From: Saprospiraceae bacterium
GTDB lineage: Bacteria > Bacteroidota > Bacteroidia > Chitinophagales > Saprospiraceae
NCBI GenBank assembly: GCA_020629255.1
Contig: JAHDDR010000026.1
Location: forward strand, 1 to 33,916
DNA length: 33,916 nt
Direction: 5' to 3'
Below, piece by piece: positions 18,864 through 27,719 of the stretch (positions within the stretch are counted from its first letter, which is position 1; every line of letters starts with the position of its first letter). Below the pieces are notes generated by a model. It made no database searches. It was not told the DNA's origin and saw only the letters and a program-made list of their open reading frames with translations. The translations under genes were made by a program, and so were the position numbers.

Positions 18864-19686
18864 CTTTTATTTCTTTTCCTTGTTTTTTTGTTTCTTCTTG
18901 TGGAAGGATTTCGCAATTATCCCAAATTCCGGTTTCTAAGGTTTCAGCGTAGGAAATAGGCAAATGATTTTCTCTCATTCTATGTGCAGCCTTTTGATGC
19001 AGATATTCCAATTGATGTAATTCAAAAGAAAATTGCTTTTTATTATTTTCTTGAATAATTCCATACCACACTTTAGGAGAACCATCATTAGCGGGCATTC
19101 CTATCACTCCCGGATTCATCCATAAATGGTTTTTATTTTTTTGTAAGAAGGGTAAACCACAATGCCCAGCAATTATGATATCGGAATTCGCATCTTGAAA
19201 ATTTTTATTTTTAATGTTCCAAGAAGTAGATTCAAAAATAAATTCGGATGTATTATGATATGAACCATGAACAACAAAACATTTTTTTCCTCCTAGTCTA
19301 AAAGAAATAAATTGCGGTAATGTTTTTAAATATTTTTTTGATTCTTCCGAAAGCTGAGCCAAGGCATACGGATACCATTGTTTCGAAAAAACATCGCAAC
19401 GGCTCCCTTCATTAAAGTTACAACCACAATCATCTGCACCATCGATGAGATTTAATTCTACATTTCCGGTAATGGAATGAATGTCCCATTCTTTTATAAA
19501 TTGAACACAGGAATCGGGATCGGCACAATACCCGACAATATCACCGGTACAAATTATTTGACTGGAAGGAATAGATAATTCTTCAGCTTTTTTGCATAAC
19601 GATTGTAAGGCTTCCAAATTAGAATATACACCTCCAAAAACCAGCAAGGGTGTTTTTATCGTATTAATGTGTTGTGTTTTATTCAT
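18844..19686 (-). CDS. Non-canonical metallophosphoesterase-fold protein
   Basis: 280 residues. It has the calcineurin-like phosphoesterase layout, but key residues differ. Motif I, normally DxHGN, is FGGVYSN at 17-23, so the first Asp and His are Gly and Tyr. CTGDIVGY (46-53) keeps D49; GNHE/D is GNVE (74-77), keeping the Asn; VVHGS (138-142) keeps H140; GHTH is AGHCGLPF (173-180), losing the second His. Conserved-looking extras are CGCNF (87-91) with C97, NPGVIGMPANDG (191-202) and LETGIWDNCEILP. I recall a subfamily with GGxYSN, CGC and GHCGLPF in other phyla, so these changes are probably functional rather than decay. No signal peptide: cytoplasmic. Its ATG directly abuts the symporter stop, implying coupling. 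Activity uncertain. Confidence 0.82.
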   Translation of the reverse strand: MNKTQHINTIKTPLLVFGGVYSNLEALQSLCKKAEELSIPSSQIICTGDIVGYCADPDSCVQFIKEWDIHSITGNVELNLIDGADDCGCNFNEGSRCDVFSKQWYPYALAQLSEESKKYLKTLPQFISFRLGGKKCFVVHGSYHNTSEFIFESTSWNIKNKNFQDANSDIIIAGHCGLPFLQKNKNHLWMNPGVIGMPANDGSPKVWYGIIQENNKKQFSFELHQLEYLHQKAAHRMRENHLPISYAETLETGIWDNCEILPQEETKKQGKEIKETTVIF

Positions 19687-21051
19687 TTATTCAATACTTG
19701 TTTTAGGCTTAATCATTAAACAGGGAATGATAAAAAATAAAAAACATAAAATTGTTCCTATAATATTAGCACTTAATAAATCGGCGTATTTCCCTGAGGT
19801 AAAATGCCAGGCTTTCGGGTAATATCCCAATGCCAGAATGAATCCAAAAACCAATCCGATTCCGACGGAAAAATAAAATGATATTTTCGGAGGGTTCCAA
19901 TTCCAAAAAATAAAAATGGGAGCCAAGCCGATAACCATGGTTCCGCTAATGGTTGTAGCCGATAAAATTTCCGGATTCATAAATACAGGAAGTGTTCCTA
20001 AAATAGTAATAATAATCATGGATATCCGACCTTTGGAAATGGTATGGGGTTTTGCGATTTTCAAATCCAAATGAACTAATTTAGAAAAAGAACTGAAGGT
20101 CGAATCTAAAGTTGATGCGGCAGAAGTTACCATAATAAAATTGGCTAATAACATAACCGGCACGCCTAGCATTTTTGCCACCCCAACGGTGGCTTGACCT
20201 TCTAGTCCATTTAATTGTGCAAAAATTCCAACAAAAGAAAATAACACGATACAAACAAAACCAACTAAAGCGGCTATCGAAAAACTTTTTAAGGTTAATT
20301 TCGGATCGGCTATAAATCCTCGGTCGGTCATGACCGGATCATGGAAGGGGTAACTCAAGCATTGTAAAAATGCAACGATCATTAAATTCAAGCCCATACT
20401 CCAAGACCAAGTGCCTGTTGACAAAAATGTTGTAATTCCTCCTTCGGTTTTGGGTGTAATAATAGACAATAAACTGACTAATATAATTCCAAAGAAAATC
20501 ATTTGAATTACATCAGTCAAAATGGATGAACTCATGCCTCCTTTTAAAGAATATAATAAAGTAAGAAATGTAAATAATAAAATAGATACATAATAATACG
20601 TGCTTCCCACATCGCCAAAATACGAACCAATCACCATCGTGTTGGACCACACTTCATTGAATAAACGAAAAGCAATTAAAATAGAAAAAATAGCTATCGC
20701 TCCTTTTCCATATTTATATTCTAAAAAATGATGGATGCTTAAAAATTTGCCTTTTGTTCGTAATTGATAAATAATAATTCCAGCGACTAAAAATGATAAA
20801 TAATACACTCCATAGGCGATTCCTCCAACTATTCCGAAAGCTAATCCTAAATTAGCGGCATTGGTAATTGATTTGGCAAAGAGCCAAGAAATCACCAAGC
20901 TACTTGTGAGCCATAAAAAATTAGGAGATTGATCTTTTCTACTTCCTTTAAAAAAATCGTTGAGTGTTTTTGCTTTGGGTGCAACAGCGATTAATAGGAT
21001 ACTAGATAGGATTACAAATAAAAATTGGTATGTTAAAATAGATTCTGGCAT
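19687..21051 (-). CDS. Sodium:solute symporter (SSS) family permease
   Basis: 454 residues, about 12-13 hydrophobic helices. The N terminus (LTYQFLFVILSSILLIAV, then FFKGSRKDQSPNFLWLTSSLVISW) has the SSS pattern of a polar segment followed by the S-rich helix. Further markers are LKGGMSSSILTDVIQMI, LSYPFHDPVMTDRGF and TSAASTLDSTFSSFSKL, the last matching the conserved SSS helix with Ser residues for Na+ coordination. It imports an unknown solute with Na+ across the inner membrane. It sits between susD (74 bp upstream) and the phosphoesterase (0 bp), which suggests the solute arrives through the SusC/D pair. Confidence 0.88.
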   Translation of the reverse strand: MPESILTYQFLFVILSSILLIAVAPKAKTLNDFFKGSRKDQSPNFLWLTSSLVISWLFAKSITNAANLGLAFGIVGGIAYGVYYLSFLVAGIIIYQLRTKGKFLSIHHFLEYKYGKGAIAIFSILIAFRLFNEVWSNTMVIGSYFGDVGSTYYYVSILLFTFLTLLYSLKGGMSSSILTDVIQMIFFGIILVSLLSIITPKTEGGITTFLSTGTWSWSMGLNLMIVAFLQCLSYPFHDPVMTDRGFIADPKLTLKSFSIAALVGFVCIVLFSFVGIFAQLNGLEGQATVGVAKMLGVPVMLLANFIMVTSAASTLDSTFSSFSKLVHLDLKIAKPHTISKGRISMIIITILGTLPVFMNPEILSATTISGTMVIGLAPIFIFWNWNPPKISFYFSVGIGLVFGFILALGYYPKAWHFTSGKYADLLSANIIGTILCFLFFIIPCLMIKPKTSIE

Positions 21052-21074
21052 TATTTATTTAATTGATGAATGTA

Positions 21075-21104
21075 TTTGTTCTTTTCCTTGATGGAAAGAA
21101 CAAA
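21075..21104 (-). other. Intercistronic hairpin between susD and the symporter gene
   Basis: TTTGTTCTTT-T-CC (21075-21087) pairs with GGAAAGAACAAA (21093-21104) around a 5-nt loop, with one bulged T. No T-tract follows on the minus strand, so an mRNA processing or stability element is more likely than a terminator. Confidence 0.5.
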
Positions 21105-21125
21105 AAATCAAGCAGATAAAAAACA

Positions 21126-22565
21126 TTATTCGCTATCCCACCACACTTTTGCATTAATACTATTATTATTTGTATTGCTTGCTGCTGTATTATAATTCGT
21201 TGTGTTTAATGCGGCTTCATCTGTTGGGTATGGCATTCTTACGGGAATTAAATTATTGTTCAAACTGGCAGAAATAGTTTTTAATTCAGGAAAACCAGTC
21301 CTACGAAATTCGATCCAACCTTCATACCCATTTAATATATTCGCGATCCATTTTTGTGTGATGATTTGTTCTAAACCATCATTTCCATTTTGTCCGTATG
21401 CTCCATTTCCGGATGTCAAATAATCGGATGGCATATCTATGCCCCAATATTCAAATGCTAAAGCTACGCCTTGTTCATACAAGGTTGTAGGGTTTGCATT
21501 AATTAAATTTTTATGGGCGGCTTCTGCTAAGAGAAAATAAGTTTCCCAAGCAGATATATATGTACCATCTAGTCGATCGGTTTGCTCCCTAAAGATGGTT
21601 CCTGTTAAAGAATAATCTGCAACAGAAATAGATAATTGTGATGCATCCGGACCATTTAATAAGCCTTTATATTCTCCTGCAAAATTTTCTGCTTCCCGAT
21701 AAAAAATGGTTCTTCTTGGATCATCATAATATTCAAAAATTTCTTGTGCGGTTTCTGACATGATGAATAAATTAAAATCCCCATCTCTTAAGTTGGCCAT
21801 TCTAAAATTATTGGGTTGTGATGCAGTAAAATCAAAAGATGCATTTTGAGCATGGGATTGAATATAACTTCCTTGATCAAAAATGGATTGTAATTCTGAA
21901 GCCACATTTAGTCGGCTTGAAATTCGCATCAAGTATTTAATTTTTAATGAATAGGCAAAACGAATCCACGCATTTAAATCTCCATTATAAATAATATCGC
22001 CTTCTAGAGTTCCTCCATCCAAATTATTTTCCAGAGCAACAATCGCTAGATCCAATTGATCCAAGATTCCATTTTCTGAGGTATAAATATTTTCTTGATT
22101 ATCATACACTGGAAATATATTTCCCTCACTTCCTTTTAAAGCTTCCGAATAAGGAACATCACCATACATATCGGTGAGTTGTGCCACCATATAGGCTTTT
22201 AATATTCTTGCCGGACCTTCATAAACCGATTTGGTATTTTCGCTGATGGCTTGTTCCAATAATAATTCATTGTCCCGTAAATTCTGATATAAAACCGGCC
22301 AGGGATTTCCTCCGAATTGTGGTTCGGATAAACTGTGTCGATCAAATAAATTAAAATCTATCGCTGTTGTATATTGACCTAATAAATTGCCAGCGACAAA
22401 ACCTTCGTAGGACAATTCCTCCATCGTACGCCATAGTACATGACGTAACAACAAAGATGGGTTGGCATTATTCGGTGCATTGGGATTGCTATTTATTTCT
22501 TCAAAGTCTTTGGTGCATGAAACAAAGAACAAGACGATGAATATGATAGCTATTTTATTTTTCAT
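21126..22565 (-). CDS. SusD/RagB-type outer-membrane substrate-binding lipoprotein
   Basis: 479 residues. Lipoprotein signal with Cys17 (FIVLFFVSC-TKDFEEINSNPN), the typical SusD start. Resembles the SusD-like_2 group: SNPNAPNNANPSLLLRHVLW near the N terminus, ARILKAYMVAQLTDMYGDVPYSEAL at about 108-132, an AWIRFAYSLKIKYLMRISSR helix, SAWETYFLLAEAAHKNLI, and a C-terminal EQIITQKWIANILNGYEGWIEFRRTGFPEL. These are the TPR-like helices that lid the SusC barrel. Surface-exposed, it captures the ligand for the TonB-dependent partner encoded 95 bp upstream. Substrate unknown; no glycan-degrading enzyme is encoded nearby. Confidence 0.94.
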   Translation of the reverse strand: MKNKIAIIFIVLFFVSCTKDFEEINSNPNAPNNANPSLLLRHVLWRTMEELSYEGFVAGNLLGQYTTAIDFNLFDRHSLSEPQFGGNPWPVLYQNLRDNELLLEQAISENTKSVYEGPARILKAYMVAQLTDMYGDVPYSEALKGSEGNIFPVYDNQENIYTSENGILDQLDLAIVALENNLDGGTLEGDIIYNGDLNAWIRFAYSLKIKYLMRISSRLNVASELQSIFDQGSYIQSHAQNASFDFTASQPNNFRMANLRDGDFNLFIMSETAQEIFEYYDDPRRTIFYREAENFAGEYKGLLNGPDASQLSISVADYSLTGTIFREQTDRLDGTYISAWETYFLLAEAAHKNLINANPTTLYEQGVALAFEYWGIDMPSDYLTSGNGAYGQNGNDGLEQIITQKWIANILNGYEGWIEFRRTGFPELKTISASLNNNLIPVRMPYPTDEAALNTTNYNTAASNTNNNSINAKVWWDSE

Positions 22566-22587
22566 TTTTTATTACCGTTAGATGATT

Positions 22588-22638
22588 AGATTTTTAGATA
22601 ATTAGATATAGAGATTAATTATTTTTTTATCTAAATCT
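22588..22638 (-). other. Intercistronic hairpin between susC and susD
   Basis: AGATTTTTAGATAA (22588-22601) pairs with TTATCTAAATCT (22627-22638), two extra T in one arm, loop 25 nt AT-rich. It lies in the 95-bp gap. It could stabilise or process the mRNA; no clear terminator tail. Confidence 0.4.
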
Positions 22639-22660
22639 TTTATTGCCTATTATCTATTCT

Positions 22661-25600
22661 TTAAAAATCCACATTAAAAGAAATTCCGAAACTTCTGGTG
22701 GATGAATAAGACATATCTTCTACCCCTCCTACAAAACCGTTTCCTTGCACGGCCATTTGTTCCGGATCGAAATGTTTTATTTTTGATATGGCTAAAATAT
22801 TTTTCCCAATTAATGAAATAGAAATCTTCTTTGACCAAGAAATAAATTTCAAATTACGAGGTAACGTGTACGTTAAACTAAATTCCCTCCATTTTAAAAA
22901 GGAAGCATCCAAGACATTATTTTCTTCATGGTTTCTATCGTAAAATTGACGATAGTAGGATTCTGCAGAAATTGCTGTTGTATTTTGTACATAATTCGGA
23001 TTTTCTGTTGTTCCGATATTTTGAACACCCTGGGCAACAATTCCTTCGACGGGTCTGTTTTCCGTTTCAATTAATTGACCCGCCACCCCTGCTAACGCTT
23101 GGGTACGTGACACCATTTCACCTCCTTGTCGCCAATCCCAAACCATTCCGATTTTTACATTTTTAAATTTAAATTCATTTCTCCACCCCAACATAAAATC
23201 AGGATTATAATTACCTAATTTTTTTAAGGAATTATCAACGATGTATTTACCGTCGGAGCCGATGATAAAATCGCCATTTTCATTTTTCAAATAGCCTGTA
23301 CCCCAAATGTCTCCGATTCGAGAACCTTCAGAAGCAATTATCCAAACGGTTTGATTTACATTATCATACACTCGATTATACCCTAAAGCAATTTGTTCCA
23401 CTCCTTCGGGCAACGATGTTAATTTAGAAACATTTCTACTAAAATTAAATTGGCTCTTCCAAAAAAAATCTTGATGTATAACCGGCATTAATTCCAATAA
23501 AACCTCCATTCCCTTAGATTGAATCACGCCTCCATTTACTACTTGTTGATTATATCCGGTACTTTGTGCAATAGGCAATGAAAGAATTTGATTTTTCGTT
23601 TCGGAAGAATAAAAAGTGGCATCTAAACGAATCCGATCCTCCCACCATCTTGCATCCATTCCAATTTCGAAGGCAGTTGTTTTTTCTGGCAATAAATTTT
23701 CATTGGCAATAAAATTCTGATTGCTTAAGGTCGGTAATCCGCCGAAAGGCGTTTGTGATTCGTAAACGTTAGAAGTTTGATACGGCTGTGTATCGTTGCC
23801 CACTTGCGCCCAACTCGCCCTTAATTTGAGAAAAGAAAAAGAGGACGGTAAAGACAACATATTCGACACAATAAAACTCGAAGAAAACGAAGGGTAAAAG
23901 AACGACGTATTTTTTGAATTATTGACATTTGCCAAAGCACTCGACCCATCATTTCTTCCGGTTATATCCAAATAAACCATATCCTTATATCCCAACTTCA
24001 ATAAAGAATATATACTATTGATTCTTTTTTTACCTGAAAAAACAAAAGACTCCAGAGGAACAGCCGCATTGGAAAAATTAAATACTCCCGGCTGTGCCAA
24101 GGCAAGGGCTTGAATTTGTTCATTATCGCTTTTTTGATCGAGTCTATTTATACCTATCGTTAAATCGAAAGAAAAATCATCTATTTTTTTTTCATAATTA
24201 AGGGAAGCATCATAATTCATTTCCCGATAGGATAATTCATGTTCGGCATACGCTCCATTTTTAAATCGATTCGTACTGAAGGCTCTCCTAAATTTTCGCA
24301 ACTCACTAGAATAATCCATACCCGTTCTAAAAGAAAAATTCAGGGACGGAATAATTTCATAATTTAATGCGATCATTCCCATCAAACGATTTCGATCGAA
24401 TGAATTTCGATTTTCATATAAGGTAAAATAGGGATTATCAAAAAAGGTATAATTGTAAGAATATTGCTGAACATTTTCTAAACCGGGCTGCCAATAATCC
24501 TTCATCGGATTCAGATTTGTTTGTCGGCCCATCCAAGCGACCAAAGCATAATTCATATTTTCTGAACCATAGCCACTACCGGGTCGATTATTACTTTTCG
24601 AATATATATATTGCAGCGATGTATTTATTTTTAATTTCTCATTAGGTTGGAAATTCAATTTCGAAAAAACATTTTTACGATTATAATCCACGCCCGGAAT
24701 AATGGCTTCGCTATTTAAATTCGAAAATGAAAATCTAAAATCACTATTTTTATTTCCTCCTTGAATGGCCAAATGTTGAATGTTCGTTACACCAGTTTGA
24801 TAAAAGTTTTTTAAATTATTGGGATGAGAAACAAAAGGAGTTGGTGCAATATCCTCCCCTCCATGAATTTGGGTATCCCCTCCCCTAACGGTCGTTCCAT
24901 CGGCTAATGTTACCGGGCTATCATATTGTGGAATAGAAATTCCGGCATCCAATTCCGGACCATAACTGTACGTGATATTATCGTTGGTTCCCCCACCCAA
25001 TCCATCTACATATTCGAATTCTCCATTATTTCCTTGCCCGTATTTATTTTGAAATTTTGGCAAACGGAACGCTTTGTCTATATACAAGGACGAACTAAAG
25101 GAAATTCCTAAAAAATCATTATTATTTAATCCATTTTTTGTTTCAATAACAATAACGCCATTCGATGCCCTCGTTCCATATAATGCCGCAGCACTTGGAC
25201 CTTTCAAAACAGAAACAGATTCGATATCGTCGGGGTGTAAATCCATTATTCCATTACCAAAATCCACTTCTTGGAAACCCGCCGCCGCTTCGTTGGTGAT
25301 ATTAAAATCCGTATTATTATTAATCGGAATCCCATCTATCACAAACAAAGGATTATTATTGGTAAATGATGTTTCACCCCGAATAATTATTTTAGAAGAA
25401 GACCCCACGCCTGTGGCTCCATGATTAATTTGTACTCCCGAAAATTTGCCCGTTAAATTATCCAGAAAATTAATGGATTTCACTTCTTGTATATCTCCTG
25501 TTTGTAAACTTTCGATCGAATAACCCAAGGCTTTTTTATCTCTTTTCAGACCCAATGCTGTTACAACCAATTCTGGAAAACAGACGATGCCTGAATTTAA

Positions 25601-25879
25601 TCGTATCACCAAAGGTTCAAAATTTTTAATTATCACTTCTTCCTCCTGATATCCCGTATAAGAAAAAAGGAGTGTATCTCCCATTTCTATTTCTATGGAA
25701 AAATACCCATTAAAATCTGTAACCGTTCCTTTATTTTTTGTTTCGATATAAACATTGGCACCTACCAGGGGCATATCATCATCGTGGTCATATACATAGC
25801 CTTCAATTTTTGTATTTTGAGCCATTATTATTGGACAAAGGAATAACAAGAATAATATCGTGTGGATTATTTTTTTCAT
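22661..25879 (-). CDS. SusC/RagA-type TonB-dependent outer-membrane transporter
   Basis: 1072 residues. Signal peptide 1-20. Residues about 23-100 form a carboxypeptidase-regulatory-like domain (KIEGYVYDHDDDMPLVGANVYIE in pieces, TDFNGYFSIEIEMGDTLLFSYTGY). The plug domain follows (ELVVTALGLKRDKKALGYSI, DNLTGKFSGVQI, FVIDGIPINNN, ESVSVLKGPSAAALYGTRAS), then a 22-strand-type barrel with aromatic-rich strands to the C-terminal FGISFNVDF. This is the energised channel of a SusCD pair. Length and motifs are normal for SusC; no N-terminal anti-sigma-interacting secretin/STN domain is present, so no FecIR-type trans-envelope signalling is expected. The next gene downstream is susD. A near-palindrome lies 17 bp upstream of its start. 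Confidence 0.95.
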   Translation of the reverse strand: MKKIIHTILFLLFLCPIIMAQNTKIEGYVYDHDDDMPLVGANVYIETKNKGTVTDFNGYFSIEIEMGDTLLFSYTGYQEEEVIIKNFEPLVIRLNSGIVCFPELVVTALGLKRDKKALGYSIESLQTGDIQEVKSINFLDNLTGKFSGVQINHGATGVGSSSKIIIRGETSFTNNNPLFVIDGIPINNNTDFNITNEAAAGFQEVDFGNGIMDLHPDDIESVSVLKGPSAAALYGTRASNGVIVIETKNGLNNNDFLGISFSSSLYIDKAFRLPKFQNKYGQGNNGEFEYVDGLGGGTNDNITYSYGPELDAGISIPQYDSPVTLADGTTVRGGDTQIHGGEDIAPTPFVSHPNNLKNFYQTGVTNIQHLAIQGGNKNSDFRFSFSNLNSEAIIPGVDYNRKNVFSKLNFQPNEKLKINTSLQYIYSKSNNRPGSGYGSENMNYALVAWMGRQTNLNPMKDYWQPGLENVQQYSYNYTFFDNPYFTLYENRNSFDRNRLMGMIALNYEIIPSLNFSFRTGMDYSSELRKFRRAFSTNRFKNGAYAEHELSYREMNYDASLNYEKKIDDFSFDLTIGINRLDQKSDNEQIQALALAQPGVFNFSNAAVPLESFVFSGKKRINSIYSLLKLGYKDMVYLDITGRNDGSSALANVNNSKNTSFFYPSFSSSFIVSNMLSLPSSFSFLKLRASWAQVGNDTQPYQTSNVYESQTPFGGLPTLSNQNFIANENLLPEKTTAFEIGMDARWWEDRIRLDATFYSSETKNQILSLPIAQSTGYNQQVVNGGVIQSKGMEVLLELMPVIHQDFFWKSQFNFSRNVSKLTSLPEGVEQIALGYNRVYDNVNQTVWIIASEGSRIGDIWGTGYLKNENGDFIIGSDGKYIVDNSLKKLGNYNPDFMLGWRNEFKFKNVKIGMVWDWRQGGEMVSRTQALAGVAGQLIETENRPVEGIVAQGVQNIGTTENPNYVQNTTAISAESYYRQFYDRNHEENNVLDASFLKWREFSLTYTLPRNLKFISWSKKISISLIGKNILAISKIKHFDPEQMAVQGNGFVGGVEDMSYSSTRSFGISFNVDF

Positions 25880-25895
25880 ACGTTGTAAGTTAATC

Positions 25896-25919
25896 TATTC
25901 TTTCAAATTGAAAAGAATA
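25896..25919. promoter_or_regulatory. Near-palindrome upstream of susC, possible operator
   Basis: TATTCTTTCAA (25896-25906) mirrors TTGAAAAGAATA (25908-25919) with a single bulged base, 17 bp before the susC ATG. It could be a regulator site or a leader hairpin. No partner regulator gene is adjacent. Confidence 0.4.
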
Positions 25920-25985
25920 AAAATTAAGACATCATTTCGATTTTCAAGAAATAATTAAAATGAATAGAAAAGGCAAGTAAAATAA

Positions 25986-26663
25986 TCAGGCAGCAGGAGG
26001 CCCTCGCAAAAGAAAGGTATTATATTTTATTTTTTGGAGAGAAAAGCATAAAGCAGAAAAACAGAACGTAGACTCTAACAAATTTTTTAATTGTCGGAAA
26101 ACCATTTGATGATATTTCCCTAACAATTGCCATAAACCTTCTTGATGATTTATATCTTGTAATTCTCTTAATAATTGTAACGAGGATTTTTTTTCTGATA
26201 AAAAGGAAAACAATTCATTAAAAATAAAAGGTGTTTCCCATGAGAAGTTGGACAAAATATGGGCATCGAAGTTTTCTTTTTGGATGGCCATTAAATAAAC
26301 ACCACCACCGGGTGTTCCTCCTAAAACATTTTTTCCTTGCTCAATGAATTTTAGGGATTTAATCAGATCCCTCTTTTTTAAAGAGGGGCAATCTCCCCCC
26401 AACACGATTACAGAACGATATCCTTTTTCAAATACTTCTTGTAGGGCATGGGCAATCCGTTCTCCAAAATTGTCTCCTTGTTGTTTTTCTTCAGAAAAGA
26501 TCACAAAAGGCAAACCCGATTTTTCCACCAGATCAACCGTGCGATTAAAAAGGCTCTTTATTAATGACAAGTTGGTATTGGAAAAAGGAGACAAGATTTT
26601 ATGTTGTGCCTCTTCTTCCGGTGTCCTTGTAAATAATAATATGCAAGTATCCTTTCTATTCAC
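25986..26663 (-). CDS. DUF2064 / TIGR04282-like transferase with unusual C-terminal tail
   Basis: 225 residues from GTG 26663; no in-frame ATG is near. The fold is GT-A/nucleotidyltransferase-like: an N-terminal strand CILLFTRTPEEEAQHK replaces the usual FxRxPxxGxxKTR signature; VIVLGGDCPSL (about 91-101) is the DUF2064 core metal/nucleotide motif; LGGTPGGGVYLMAI replaces the usual PxxDGGYYLIG, losing the Asp; FSWETPFIF matches WST. From about residue 180 the tail (HQMVFRQLKNLL, FCFSALCFSLQKIKYN, ending LLRGPPAA) is outside the domain and unexplained. It lies 106 bp before susC on the same strand, probably the first gene of the transport operon. Members of this family are called rSAM/selenodomain- or arsenosugar-associated; the substrate here is unknown. 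Confidence 0.72.
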   Translation of the reverse strand: MNRKDTCILLFTRTPEEEAQHKILSPFSNTNLSLIKSLFNRTVDLVEKSGLPFVIFSEEKQQGDNFGERIAHALQEVFEKGYRSVIVLGGDCPSLKKRDLIKSLKFIEQGKNVLGGTPGGGVYLMAIQKENFDAHILSNFSWETPFIFNELFSFLSEKKSSLQLLRELQDINHQEGLWQLLGKYHQMVFRQLKNLLESTFCFSALCFSLQKIKYNTFLLRGPPAA

Positions 26664-26750
26664 GAATGCAATTACAGATAATTATTTATGAATGAGAAAT
26701 AAAAGAGTCATTATTTTGGAAGAAATGTCTTGCTGGTGACTCGAAATTCA

Positions 26751-27605
26751 TTATTCCAAAGTTCCCAACCACTGTTTTATGGTTTGAATCAAAAACATGG
26801 GATGTTTTACCCAATTAAAATGGTTTACTTTTTCTATTCCTACGTTTTCGGATGTTACGACTCGATGTTCTTTTTGGAGTGATGACTCATACTTACCCAT
26901 CAGATTTTCCACTGCATCGAATGGAGCCATATCGTCTCCTTCTAGAGAAAGGGCCAAAAAAGGTTTTAGGCTTTCTTTCATGGCTGTTTCATAATCGAAA
27001 TCATCCCCCTTGGGTTCGTAGCGATTGGTGAGTCCGTTATGTGCCCAATCCTTCATGAGTTGCTGTGCTTCCCGTCCTCCGAATTTGAGGATATTGCCCG
27101 GAAAATGTCCGAATATGGTTGCGATAGTTGGAATGATTCGTGCTGCCCATTTTACTTTTGTCCCTCCTTTACCAAAACCTCTGTAATATACGGTGCATGA
27201 AGCAATGGCCACCAAGGCATCTATCATTTTGGGGTATCGAGCCATCGTTAAGGCTCCTATTTGCCCCCCTAAACTATGACCTAACACGACAATTCTACTA
27301 TCCGGGAATTTTTTACGAAGTTCATTCAAGGAAATAACCGCATCTTCAATCAGTTCTTTGTATCCGAAATCGACATCATAGGAAGGTCTGATATTAGAAG
27401 TTCCATTCCCCCGCCAATCCATGGTAGCAAAATGGAACCCATTCCGAGCCATTTCCACACCCATCGACTGGTAGTAAGAAGCCCTTACCCCCAATGCCGG
27501 CCAACAAAAAATAACCGTATCGACATTTTCTACAGAACGATAAATCTGGAGAGTATTCTTTACTCCTTTTCCAAAATCAATGATATGTTCCAATGGTTCT
27601 TGCAT
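26751..27605 (-). CDS. Alpha/beta hydrolase (serine hydrolase)
   Basis: 284 residues, no signal peptide. Nucleophile elbow GHSLGGQ with Ser111; an oxyanion region near FCWPALGVRASYYQ; acid in LEGDDMAPFD (D224 or D225); His262 in KVNHFNWVKHP. DWRGNGTS (63-70) matches the strand before the cap in this group of predicted hydrolases (COG4757-like). A cap of about 70 residues (140-210) separates the core halves. It may hydrolyse an ester or lipid; the substrate is not predictable. It lies 87 bp upstream of the DUF2064 gene on the same strand, so cotranscription with the transport operon is possible but unproven. Confidence 0.88.
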   Translation of the reverse strand: MQEPLEHIIDFGKGVKNTLQIYRSVENVDTVIFCWPALGVRASYYQSMGVEMARNGFHFATMDWRGNGTSNIRPSYDVDFGYKELIEDAVISLNELRKKFPDSRIVVLGHSLGGQIGALTMARYPKMIDALVAIASCTVYYRGFGKGGTKVKWAARIIPTIATIFGHFPGNILKFGGREAQQLMKDWAHNGLTNRYEPKGDDFDYETAMKESLKPFLALSLEGDDMAPFDAVENLMGKYESSLQKEHRVVTSENVGIEKVNHFNWVKHPMFLIQTIKQWLGTLE

Positions 27606-27656
27606 GGCTTTCTTTATACTTCGAAGCTAGGAGAATTCCTTCGGAATACAAAAAAA

Positions 27657-27678
27657 GCCTTGGAATAATTTCCAAGGC
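27657..27678 (-). terminator. Intrinsic terminator after the small secreted protein gene
   Basis: GCCTTGGAA (27657-27665), loop TAAT, TTCCAAGGC (27670-27678). On the minus strand the stem is followed by TTTTTTTG. Confidence 0.9.
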
Positions 27679-27719
27679 CTTCGTTTTAGTACCCTCACGT
27701 GTAATAAAAAATTATGTTC

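Noticed and set aside
22661-25879. FecI/FecR-type trans-envelope signalling by the SusC protein
   Set aside because: No N-terminal STN domain and no adjacent sigma or anti-sigma factor gene.
18844-26663. Classical polysaccharide utilisation locus
   Set aside because: SusC and SusD are present, but no glycoside hydrolase, polysaccharide lyase, sulfatase or hybrid regulator is encoded nearby.
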